Of a DNA stretch of 11,292 bases, positions 1 to 9,259 are shown in pieces (position 1 is the stretch's first letter; each line of letters starts with the position of its first letter). Source of the stretch: Pseudomonadota bacterium (GTDB taxonomy: Bacteria; Pseudomonadota; Gammaproteobacteria; Burkholderiales; Burkholderiaceae_D); the NCBI GenBank assembly GCA_023389425.1, contig JAEWEK010000246.1, positions 1 through 11,292 on the forward strand, read 5' to 3'. The translations under genes were made by a program, and so were the position numbers. Under the pieces are notes generated by a model. That model was given only the letters and a program-made list of their open reading frames with translations. It searched no databases and had not been told where the DNA came from.

Positions 1-909
1 GTTCGGGTACCAGCGCTGTGGCCGGTCCACATGCACGGGCAGCTCGAGGCAGTTGGCGCCGGCATGCAATTGCACCCGCCGCCGGGCCGCCAGCGTGCGC
101 TTGCCGTCCGGCGCCGTTTGCCACAGGCGCAAGTCGAACGCACCGTCACGCACGGCATCGGCGCACGCCACGGCGGCGATATCGGCGCGGGCCTCGTCGA
201 CGTGGTCCTGGCGCAGTTGCAAGTTATCGATGCGCACCGCGTCCCAACTTTGCAGCACGACCGGCTTCCAGATGCCGGCGGTGACGTAGCGCGGCCCCCA
301 ATCCCAGCCGTAGTGGTAACCGGGCTTGCGCACGAAATTGGCCGTCATCGCATCCTTCGGCTCGTCGCCATAGGGAGAAGGATAATTGCCGGCAAGCTTG
401 TGCGGCATCGCCTGCACCTGCGGCAGCAGCGTCGCGATCGGCGAATGCAGCACGATGCGCAGCTCGTTGCCGCGCGCACGCAGCTTGCCCTGCACCGGCA
501 CGCGCCAGGTGCGGAAGGCGTTGTCGGCGGCGAGCACTTTCTCACCGTTCAGCCAGGCCTCGGCGAAGGTGTCCAGGCCGTCGAATACGAGATCGCTGCG
601 CGCGTCCTTCAGCGCGGCCGCCGGCGCGTCGAAACGCGTGCGGTATTCCCAGTCCGCCAGGCCGATCCACTGCAGGCCGGCCTCGGCCGCGCCCACGTAG
701 GGATCGGGAATCAATTTATCCGCGAACAGGTCGGTGTGGACCGTGCCCGGCACCTGGGCCGGATGCCACGCGGCAGCCTCGGCATGCGCCGGGAGCTGCG
801 CATTGCCGGGCACCAGGCGGAAGGTCCAGCCCTTGTCGATGACCACATTGCCTGCCATGGCCGCGCTTGCGGCGGCGGCAAGACAGAGCCCGGTGAGCAG
901 GCGTTTCAT
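1..909 (-). CDS. GH2 beta-mannosidase, N-terminal part (runs off left edge)
   Basis: The first 303 codons are present; the C-terminal part, with the catalytic glutamates of the TIM barrel, lies outside the window. The product would release terminal beta-mannose from mannosides or manno-oligosaccharides (EC 3.2.1.25), probably in the periplasm. Residues 1-19 form a signal peptide (MKRLLTGLCL, then an alanine-rich stretch ending AMA before Gly20). Residues about 22-180 look like the GH2 sugar-binding jelly-roll domain (GWTFRL, VPGTVHTDL, LVFDGLDTFAEAWLNG). Residues 192-207 carry FVRKPGYHYGWDWGPR, followed by VTAGIWKPV, a signature typical of beta-mannosidases rather than beta-galactosidases. 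Family members are usually 830-900 residues, so about a third is visible. The ATG overlaps the upstream halogenase stop as ATGA, which suggests translational coupling. The family call is firm; natural substrate and localisation are inference. Confidence 0.9.
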   Translation of the reverse strand, partial: MKRLLTGLCLAAAASAAMAGNVVIDKGWTFRLVPGNAQLPAHAEAAAWHPAQVPGTVHTDLFADKLIPDPYVGAAEAGLQWIGLADWEYRTRFDAPAAALKDARSDLVFDGLDTFAEAWLNGEKVLAADNAFRTWRVPVQGKLRARGNELRIVLHSPIATLLPQVQAMPHKLAGNYPSPYGDEPKDAMTANFVRKPGYHYGWDWGPRYVTAGIWKPVVLQSWDAVRIDNLQLRQDHVDEARADIAAVACADAVRDGAFDLRLWQTAPDGKRTLAARRRVQLHAGANCLELPVHVDRPQRWYPN

Positions 910-2426
910 GGCGCCGGCGCCTTCCAGTAGCGCTGGATCCATTCCTCATTGGTCGGCATGGCGTCGACGGCATGGGACAGCATCGCGCGCATGCTGTCCA
1001 CGTGGTCGAGCAGCTTCGCTTCCGGCATCGCATCGACGATCGGGTGATAGCCTTGCGGCACGATGCGCTGGCCCAGCATCACCTGCACCCAGCTCGGCAG
1101 CGCGAAAAAGTCTTCGCCGTTGCGGAAATAGCGGCCGTCGCTGCGGAACATGTCCATCGCTTCGCGCAAGGGTTCCGGAACTTCCATGGTCCGGCAGTAG
1201 TCCCAGAACGGCGTGTCCTTGCGCTCGGTCGCGTGGTAATGCAGGATCAGGAAATCGCGAATGCGCTCGTATTCGAAGGCACCGTCGCGGTTGTAGCGCT
1301 CCGCCAGCTGGGGATCGAAGGCGCGCGTCGGAAACAGGCTCAGCAGGCGCGTGATGCCGGACTGGGCCGAGTAGATGCTGGTCGATTCGAGCGGCTCGAC
1401 AAAGCCGCTGGCCAGGCCCAGCGCCACCACGTTCTTGTTCCACAGCTTCTTGCGCATGCCGGGTTTGAAGCGCAGCGGGCGCGGCTCGCCCAGCGGCTTT
1501 CCGTCCAGCGTCGCCAACAGGGTGGCGGCGGCTTCGTCATCGCTCATGTGCGCACTCGCATACACGTGGCCGTTGCCGACGCGGTGCTGCAACGGGATGC
1601 GCCATTGCCAGCCCGCCTTGCGCGCGCTCGAGCGCGTGTAGGGCGTGATCTTGCCCACGCTCTCGCTGGGCACCGCCATCGCGCGGTCGCACGGAAGCCA
1701 TTGAGACCAGTCGTCGAAGCCGGACTGCAGCGTCTGCTCGATCAGCAAGGCGCGAAAGCCCGAGCAATCGATGAACAGTTCGCCGTCGACCACCTGGCCG
1801 CTTTCCATCGTCACCGATTCGATGAAGCCGTCGTCGGCACGCTGCTTGACGCCGACGACTTTGCCTTCGATGCGCCGCACGCCGCGCCGTTCCGCCAGCT
1901 CGCGCAGGTAGCGCGCGTACAGTCCGGCGTCGAAGTGGTAGGCATAGGCGATGTCGGCCAGCGGCGAGCCCGGCTGGGCGTTGCGGTCGCCGGGAGCGAA
2001 CTTGCCGCGCGGCGCCATCACGGTCTGCGGCGAGTAGTCGCCGATCGGTCCGGCGCGGCCGGACAGGTGCAGCTTGAGCCAGAACTGGTGGAAGGGCAGC
2101 GGCCCGAGCGAACGCCCGATGGCGCCGAAGCCGTGGATATAGCTGTCGCCGATGCGGGCCCAGTCATTGAACTGGATGCCGAGCTTGGCCGTGGCCTGGG
2201 TGCGCTTGACGAATTCCGCTTCGTCGATGCCCAGCCACTGGCCATTGAACAGCCGCATGTGCGGAACGCTGGACTCGCCGACCCCGACGATGCCGATTTC
2301 TTCCGACTCGATCAGCCGGATCGCGACACCCTGGCCCAGGTAAGTGGCCAGTGCCGTCGCGGCCATCCAGCCCGCGCTGCCTCCACCGACGATCGTGATA
2401 GTGGTGATCCGGTCCTGCGTATTCAT
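906..2426 (-). CDS. Flavin-dependent tryptophan halogenase family protein
   Basis: 506 residues, full length for the family. Members bind FADH2 from a separate reductase, react it with oxygen and halide, and deliver hypohalous acid to an electron-rich substrate. Visible motifs are the dinucleotide-binding GGGSAG (14-19), the lysine matching the catalytic Lys79 of PrnA (Lys81 in ATAKLGIQF), FIDCSGF (218-224), the halogenase signature WQWRIP (273-278) and FVEPLESTSIY (342-352), whose Glu347-Ser348 match Glu346-Ser347 of PrnA. The usual Gly of ESTG is Ser350. No signal peptide, so cytoplasmic. The ATG at 2426 is chosen because the FAD motif follows at once; GGGAA lies about 8 nt upstream. It sits 101 nt after the receptor gene and overlaps the mannosidase start by 4 nt. 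Relatives often lie beside TonB receptors in glycan loci, with substrate unknown; tryptophan itself is not implied. No partner reductase is in view. Confidence 0.9.
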   Translation of the reverse strand: MNTQDRITTITIVGGGSAGWMAATALATYLGQGVAIRLIESEEIGIVGVGESSVPHMRLFNGQWLGIDEAEFVKRTQATAKLGIQFNDWARIGDSYIHGFGAIGRSLGPLPFHQFWLKLHLSGRAGPIGDYSPQTVMAPRGKFAPGDRNAQPGSPLADIAYAYHFDAGLYARYLRELAERRGVRRIEGKVVGVKQRADDGFIESVTMESGQVVDGELFIDCSGFRALLIEQTLQSGFDDWSQWLPCDRAMAVPSESVGKITPYTRSSARKAGWQWRIPLQHRVGNGHVYASAHMSDDEAAATLLATLDGKPLGEPRPLRFKPGMRKKLWNKNVVALGLASGFVEPLESTSIYSAQSGITRLLSLFPTRAFDPQLAERYNRDGAFEYERIRDFLILHYHATERKDTPFWDYCRTMEVPEPLREAMDMFRSDGRYFRNGEDFFALPSWVQVMLGQRIVPQGYHPIVDAMPEAKLLDHVDSMRAMLSHAVDAMPTNEEWIQRYWKAPAP

Positions 2427-2450
2427 GGCGGCGTTCCCAAAATAAGAAGA

Positions 2451-2478
2451 CGGCTTTGCCGGTCAGCCGGCAAAGCCG
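2451..2478 (-). terminator. Second intergenic hairpin (attenuator or stabilising stem-loop)
   Basis: Perfect 12-bp inverted repeat CGGCTTTGCCGG / CCGGCAAAGCCG (2451-2462 and 2467-2478) with a 4-nt loop. In the minus-strand transcript it is followed by a U-rich but interrupted stretch, TCTTCTTATTTT. It lies between receptor and halogenase, 24 nt before the halogenase start. It is better read as a partial terminator or mRNA-stability element than as a full stop, because the downstream genes have no obvious promoter of their own. Confidence 0.6.
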
Positions 2479-2487
2479 TTGAAAACA

Positions 2488-2513
2488 CCTCCCCGGTCCG
2501 GGACCCGGGGAGG
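2488..2513 (-). terminator. First intergenic hairpin after the receptor gene
   Basis: A 9-bp GC-rich stem CCTCCCCGG / CCGGGGAGG (2488-2496 and 2505-2513) with an 8-nt loop that can pair further. In the minus-strand RNA it starts 14 nt after the receptor stop and is followed by TGTTTTC, a weak U-tract. Together with the second hairpin it would lower or uncouple expression of halogenase and mannosidase relative to the abundant outer-membrane receptor. The function is inferred. Confidence 0.6.
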
Positions 2514-2527
2514 CAGGGGTATTGCTC

Positions 2528-5500
2528 TTAGAACTTGTAGTTCAGGCCAGCATACGCGATACGGCCGGCATAGCCGTTCGAGTAGAAACGGTCCTTGGTG
2601 TCATTGCCCAGGTGCGAGCGCGACTCTTGCCTGGTCAGGTTGAGCACCGAAGCCGTCAGGCTCAGCTGCTTGGTGATGTTGTAGGCGACGTTGATGTCGA
2701 TCTGGCTGTACGGATCTTCATACACGTTCAGGCCGTTGACCTGGCCGTCCACCACTTCGCCGCGACGGTTGTAGGAAGCGCGCGCCAGGAACTTGTCGGT
2801 TTCGTAGAACACCGTCAGGTTGGCCTGGTTTTTCGCGCTGCCGACCAGCGGCGAGGTGCCGATATTGGTGCCGTCTTCCAGCGTGATGGCGGCCTCGTTG
2901 GTCTTGTTGTAAGTGTAGTTCACCTGGAAGCCAAGGCCCGACGGCAGCGTGTGCTGTGCGTACAGTTCGACACCCTGCGACACGCCGTTGCGGCCGCCGG
3001 CGGTGGTCGAGTAGTTCTGCACCGTCACGGTCTGGCCTGCCACCTGCATCTGCACATCGCGCGTCACCGGCACCGAGAAGTTGCTGACGTTCTTGCGGAA
3101 CAGGTCGGCGCCGAGGATCGAACCGCGCTGGTAGTACCACTCCAGGCCCAGGTCGAACTGCGTGGCCTTGTACGGCTCGAGGTTCTTGTTGCTGCCCGAG
3201 CCGAACCAGCCCTGCTTGTCGCCGCCACCGATCAGGCGGCGGTCGTTGACGTATTCCTGGCTGTAGAAAGACAGGTTGCCCGGCGAGGCGATGTCGCCGT
3301 AGCTGGGACGGGCGATCACCTTCGATGCCGCCGCGCGCAGCAGCAGGTTCGGCGCCAGGTCGTAGGCCAGGTTCAGGCTCGGCAGCACGTCGTTGTAAGT
3401 GCGGTCGAGCGAGCTGATGGCGAATGACTGGGTGTGCGCGGTGCTGTCCGGCAGCGTGGTGAAGCCGCTGACGCAGCCCGAGCCCGCCGGTGCGCCCACC
3501 GCCGGCTTGCCGCCGGCCTGGCACGGCGCCGGCGCACCGTTGGCGCCGTTGAAGAAGTAGTCGTTGTAGTTATCGACCTGGTCGGTGGAATCGGCATGCT
3601 GCTTGGTGCGCACGAAACGCAGGCCGACGTTGCCGCGCAGGCGGTCGGTCTTGATGTTCGCCTGCACGTAGGCCGCGGAGATCTTTTCGTCGACGTTGTA
3701 GACGAAGTTGTTCTCGTTGCGGGTCTGCATCTGGCCGTAGGTGCTGTTCAGGTACGAGATGTAGGCCGGGTAGTTAATCGCCGGGAAGGCGCTGGCGCTG
3801 ATGCCGCCCGCCAGGTTATCCAGGCCGTTCTGGTACAGGAACTGCGGCTGGAACTTGTTGGCGGTCGGATCGCAGCCGGCCTGGTAGCGCTTGTCGTAGT
3901 TGGTCGGATCGGCGCCCTTGCAGACCCAGTAGTTGTTGCCGGTGCTGCGGTGGATGCCGCCGTCGCGGTACTTGGCGCCGAACTGCACCGAATCGAGCCA
4001 GTTGCTGTCGGCGTGCCAGGTGAAGTCGCCCTGGGCGTACTTCTGCTGGTTGCTGTTCTCGGTCCACGAGGACGAGGTCGAGCCGAGGTCGATTTCGCCG
4101 ATGCCCTTCATCAGGTTCGCCATCAGCTGCGGCGAGAAGGTCATGGTCGGGGTGCCCTGGGTGGTCCAGGCGCTGGCCGTGTTGCCGAGGGTCCAGCTGC
4201 CGTCGGCGTTCTGCACGCGCGGCTTGATCGGCATCGTGAACTGCAGCGACGGGCCGCCGCCGGCCCAGGTGCGGCCTGCCTTGAAGTCGGCGTCCAGCGA
4301 ATCGCCATGCCATTCGGCGCCCAGGTCGAAGGTCTGCGACTTGGCCTTCTGGATGTTGTAGCTGCCGGTGATCTGCGGAGTCGGGATGGTGCAGTCGTCC
4401 GGACCGAAGCCGCCGGTGTTCTTCAGGCCGCCCGCCGCGGCCTGGTCGCCGCTGCAATAGTAAGCCTTGCCCGGGTGCGCGCTGTACTGCGCGCCGGTGA
4501 CGATGGTGTGGCTCGGATCGAAGGTCAGGCCGTCCAGCATGCGGCCGCCCGGCCAGTTGCCGTCGCCCGAGTAGCGCGCCAGGTTCCACTCCGGGATCTT
4601 GAGCGTGTTGGTCTGCGAATTCTGGTTCAGGTCGAAGCGGAAGTAGTTGGCGGTCAGGTTCAGGTTCTTGACCGGCTTGAACTGCAGGGTCAGCTGGCCG
4701 CCCTTGCGTTCGCGCTGCTCCTCGGTCACGTTCAGGTTGACCGAGGTCGGCATCATGAAGTTGCTGTAGTAGTGGCCGTTCTGGTCGTAAAAGCCCGACT
4801 GGCCCCACCAGTAGCTATCCATGGTCGACGGCTTGCCGTTGACGTCGGCCGCCGGATGGCCCTTGTAGTCGTCGCCGTACCACTGCCAGTTCTCGGTGCT
4901 GGCGCCCATGGTGCGCGTGGTGCGCTTCTGCTGGGTGTAGCCGACCAGCACGCCGAACACGTTCTTGTCGTCGTGCCAGGCGTACTGGCCGGAGAACTGG
5001 CCGTCGCCCTTCTTGGTCGTGTCGGCCCAGGTGCCCTCGGCGTTGACGAAGCCGCTGCCGGACTTGACGTCGAGCGGACGGCGGGTGTGCAGGATCACGG
5101 TGCCGCCGATGCCGCCTTCGTCGATGCGTGCTTCCGGCGTCTTGAACAGCTCGGCGCTGGACAGCATGTTCGACGGCATCAGCGTGTAGTTGAAGGAACG
5201 GGTCGGGTCGCCGTTCGATTCGGCGGTCGCGATGTAATTACCGTTCAGTTCGGTCAGGGTGAGTTCCGACGACAGGCCGCGCACGCTGACGTTCTTGCCC
5301 TCGCCGCCGCTGCGGTCGATGATCACGCCCGGCACGCGCTGCAGCGCGTCGGCCACGTTCTTGTCCGGGAATTTGCCGATGTCCTCGGCGGTCACCACGT
5401 CGACGATCGCGTTGGCGTCGCGCTTCTGGTCGAGGCTTTTCTCGATCGAGTAGCGGTAGCCGGTGACGACCACGGTCTCCGGCTTCTGGGCGCTGCCGCT

Positions 5501-5641
5501 CGCCTGGTCGGTCGGCTGCGCGGCGGGTGCGGTCTGCGCCTGGGCATTGGAAAAAGCCAGCAGTGCGGCGCCCACCGCCATCGCGATGGGCGTGACACGG
5601 CAGCGACGCTGGCCTGAAGCGAGATCGTTCTGGAACCTCAT
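2528..5641 (-). CDS. TonB-dependent outer-membrane receptor, carbohydrate type
   Basis: 1037 residues. Import of a ligand across the outer membrane, powered by TonB-ExbB-ExbD; the neighbouring mannosidase points to a mannose-containing oligosaccharide. A signal peptide is cleaved near Ala35 (NAQA before Gln36). The TonB box is ETVVVT (55-60). The plug (about 65-190) begins with SLDQKRDANAIVDVVTAEDI and contains FPDKNVADALQRVPGV, VSVRGL and GGIGGTV, which are hallmarks of the Xanthomonas/Caulobacter-type receptor family. The beta-barrel runs from about 200 to the C-terminal GLNYKF ending in Phe. Residues 249-294 are unusually rich in Trp, Tyr, His and Phe, as expected for a sugar-binding loop. 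The mature protein has only six cysteines, in three close pairs (396/417, 574/590, 707/723). The start is supported by AGGAGA at 5647-5652. It is the first gene of its operon. The class is certain; the ligand is inference. Confidence 0.95.
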   Translation of the reverse strand: MRFQNDLASGQRRCRVTPIAMAVGAALLAFSNAQAQTAPAAQPTDQASGSAQKPETVVVTGYRYSIEKSLDQKRDANAIVDVVTAEDIGKFPDKNVADALQRVPGVIIDRSGGEGKNVSVRGLSSELTLTELNGNYIATAESNGDPTRSFNYTLMPSNMLSSAELFKTPEARIDEGGIGGTVILHTRRPLDVKSGSGFVNAEGTWADTTKKGDGQFSGQYAWHDDKNVFGVLVGYTQQKRTTRTMGASTENWQWYGDDYKGHPAADVNGKPSTMDSYWWGQSGFYDQNGHYYSNFMMPTSVNLNVTEEQRERKGGQLTLQFKPVKNLNLTANYFRFDLNQNSQTNTLKIPEWNLARYSGDGNWPGGRMLDGLTFDPSHTIVTGAQYSAHPGKAYYCSGDQAAAGGLKNTGGFGPDDCTIPTPQITGSYNIQKAKSQTFDLGAEWHGDSLDADFKAGRTWAGGGPSLQFTMPIKPRVQNADGSWTLGNTASAWTTQGTPTMTFSPQLMANLMKGIGEIDLGSTSSSWTENSNQQKYAQGDFTWHADSNWLDSVQFGAKYRDGGIHRSTGNNYWVCKGADPTNYDKRYQAGCDPTANKFQPQFLYQNGLDNLAGGISASAFPAINYPAYISYLNSTYGQMQTRNENNFVYNVDEKISAAYVQANIKTDRLRGNVGLRFVRTKQHADSTDQVDNYNDYFFNGANGAPAPCQAGGKPAVGAPAGSGCVSGFTTLPDSTAHTQSFAISSLDRTYNDVLPSLNLAYDLAPNLLLRAAASKVIARPSYGDIASPGNLSFYSQEYVNDRRLIGGGDKQGWFGSGSNKNLEPYKATQFDLGLEWYYQRGSILGADLFRKNVSNFSVPVTRDVQMQVAGQTVTVQNYSTTAGGRNGVSQGVELYAQHTLPSGLGFQVNYTYNKTNEAAITLEDGTNIGTSPLVGSAKNQANLTVFYETDKFLARASYNRRGEVVDGQVNGLNVYEDPYSQIDINVAYNITKQLSLTASVLNLTRQESRSHLGNDTKDRFYSNGYAGRIAYAGLNYKF

Positions 5642-5658
5642 GTATGTCTCCTGGTTGT

Positions 5659-5679
5659 GCCCAACGACGGGCTTTTTTT
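5659..5679 (+). terminator. Short hairpin with T7 tract at the receptor 5' end
   Basis: GCCC (5659-5662) and GGGC (5669-5672) form a 4-bp stem round AACGAC, followed by seven T on the plus strand. As a plus-strand signal it could stop antisense transcription leaving the receptor gene. On the minus strand the same stem sits in the receptor leader just ahead of the Shine-Dalgarno. The stem is short, so either role is tentative. Confidence 0.3.
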
Positions 5680-5741
5680 ATGTGGCGGCAGCAGTTTTTC
5701 CGTCCCGCGCACCGCAACGCGAAAGGGTTCTACATGAGGAA

Positions 5742-5770
5742 GTTATACAAACTTGAAATTTCGAACTCAA
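5742..5770 (-). promoter_or_regulatory. Sigma-70-type promoter of the receptor operon
   Basis: Read on the minus strand: -35 TTGAGT (5770-5765), an exact 17-nt spacer, then -10 TATAAC (5747-5742). The predicted start near 5735 leaves a leader of about 94 nt before the receptor ATG. An 8-bp palindrome GAAATTTC (5755-5762) lies in the spacer. This is the best promoter match seen upstream of the operon. Confidence 0.6.
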
Positions 5771-5803
5771 TAAACTTTCGTAAAACTTGTGCAGTTTAGC
5801 GAT

Positions 5804-5816
5804 TGTTTAGTAAACA
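5804..5816. promoter_or_regulatory. Operator-like 13-bp palindrome
   Basis: TGTTTA-G-TAAACA is a perfect inverted repeat around one central base. It lies about 34 bp upstream of the receptor -35 box and 185 bp before the kinase start. Its position suits an activator site for the receptor operon or a repressor site for leftward or rightward transcription. TG...CA ends occur in LacI-family operators, but those usually have a central CG, so no regulator family is assigned. Confidence 0.4.
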
Positions 5817-6001
5817 CCTTTGTCGCGAAATTGCATCATCAAGGGGAAGCGCCCTGCGCGGACGGTGCGCGCCGGTGGTTTAGTGCGAAGCGTCTCGTCT
5901 GGCTGGCGCGGGCCGAATGGCGATTCCAGTAGGATGAAGTCAGCGCATGCCCGCTCGGCGCTGCCCGGCTCCGAGCTCACGACGCCCTCGCAGGAACCCG
6001 A

Positions 6002-8986
<2,985 letters not shown>

Positions 8987-8987
8987 C

Positions 8988-9016
8988 AAAAAAAACGCCA
9001 CCGTCCTGGTGGCGTT
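8988..9016 (-). terminator. Intrinsic terminator of the small membrane protein gene
   Basis: Perfect 9-bp stem AACGCCACC / GGTGGCGTT (8994-9002 and 9008-9016) with a 5-nt loop. On the minus strand the stem runs into eight consecutive T (8988-8995), a textbook Rho-independent terminator. On the plus strand no T-run follows, so it serves the leftward gene and not mainly the kinase, whose stop is only 2 nt away. This orientation is what revealed the small gene at 9037-9114. Confidence 0.88.
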
Positions 9017-9036
9017 GTCCTGAACGGCGCGCGCGA

Positions 9037-9114
9037 TCAGTGGAAGAACAGATAAATCAGGACCAACACGATTGCCGGGACACCAAGAATCCACGCAAGG
9101 AAATATTTACCCAT
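9037..9114 (-). CDS. 25-residue single-pass membrane protein
   Basis: A 25-codon frame, ATG at 9114 and TGA at 9039-9037. The product starts MGKYFLAWILGVPAIV and continues to a C-terminal LFFH. It is one hydrophobic helix (about residues 5-24) with a positive N-terminus (Lys3) and a terminal His. GGAG (9124-9121) lies 6 nt before the ATG. The strong terminator at 8988-9016 faces this gene, which makes it a complete small transcription unit. No family is assigned. The AWILG stretch recalls CydX-like subunits of cytochrome bd oxidase, but no cydAB is nearby and short hydrophobic peptides match by chance. It is convergent with the kinase gene and divergent from rimJ. Role unknown; being a real gene is likely from the combination of SD, frame and terminator. 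Confidence 0.75.
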   Translation of the reverse strand: MGKYFLAWILGVPAIVLVLIYLFFH

Positions 9115-9120
9115 GAGATG

Positions 9121-9124
9121 CTCC
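9121..9124 (-). promoter_or_regulatory. Shine-Dalgarno of the 25-residue gene
   Basis: GGAG on the minus strand, within ATGGAGC, separated by CATCTC from the ATG at 9114. The 6-nt spacing is ideal and helps decide that this very short frame is translated. Confidence 0.65.
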
Positions 9125-9158
9125 ATTCCAATGTTTAATGACCACGCCACAAGAATGC

Positions 9159-9214
9159 CAGCGCCAGCGCAAGCGGTCGGTTAGCTGCACCACAATGTGC
9201 GGCGGCTGGCGCTG
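9159..9214. repeat. 10-bp inverted repeat between divergent genes
   Basis: CAGCGCCAGC (9159-9168) and GCTGGCGCTG (9205-9214) are exact inverted copies 36 nt apart, in the gap between the small membrane gene and rimJ. There is no T-run, so it is not a terminator. It may be an operator or a chance GC-rich match. Confidence 0.35.
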
Positions 9215-9246
9215 CCGTTCCGGCCGGTTCGGTTGCCCGCCTCTGT

Positions 9247-9252
9247 CATAAT
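9247..9252 (+). promoter_or_regulatory. -10 element, possibly for a leaderless rimJ mRNA
   Basis: CATAAT ends 7 nt before the rimJ ATG at 9260, so transcription would begin at or next to the start codon. No purine-rich ribosome-binding site and no clear -35 box at 16-18 nt are present. Confidence 0.4.
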
Positions 9253-9259
9253 CTCGCGC

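Larger units (their letters stand above)
5642..6001. promoter_or_regulatory. Divergent regulatory region between receptor and kinase genes
   Basis: 360 bp without a credible gene. The part from about 5730 to 5845 is AT-rich, unlike the rest of the window. It holds the receptor promoter, three AAACTT copies (5749, 5772, 5783) and a 13-bp palindrome. The part from about 5850 to 6001 is GC-rich with two inverted repeats. I find no convincing sigma-70 promoter for the plus-strand kinase. TTGTGC (5787-5792) followed after 18 nt by TAAACA is the best candidate and is weak. Confidence 0.7.

Noticed and set aside
31..930. Plus-strand 299-codon open frame opposite the beta-mannosidase
   Set aside because: The minus strand carries the signal peptide and GWDWGPR signature; this frame has no motif.
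972..2531. Long plus-strand open frame (519 codons) opposite the halogenase
   Set aside because: Arginine-, alanine- and histidine-rich product without domains; the opposite strand encodes a motif-complete enzyme. A GC-rich antisense shadow.
3434..5617. 727-codon plus-strand open frame opposite the receptor
   Set aside because: Low-complexity Val/Arg/Ala/Gly product with no start signal; the receptor on the other strand is unmistakable.
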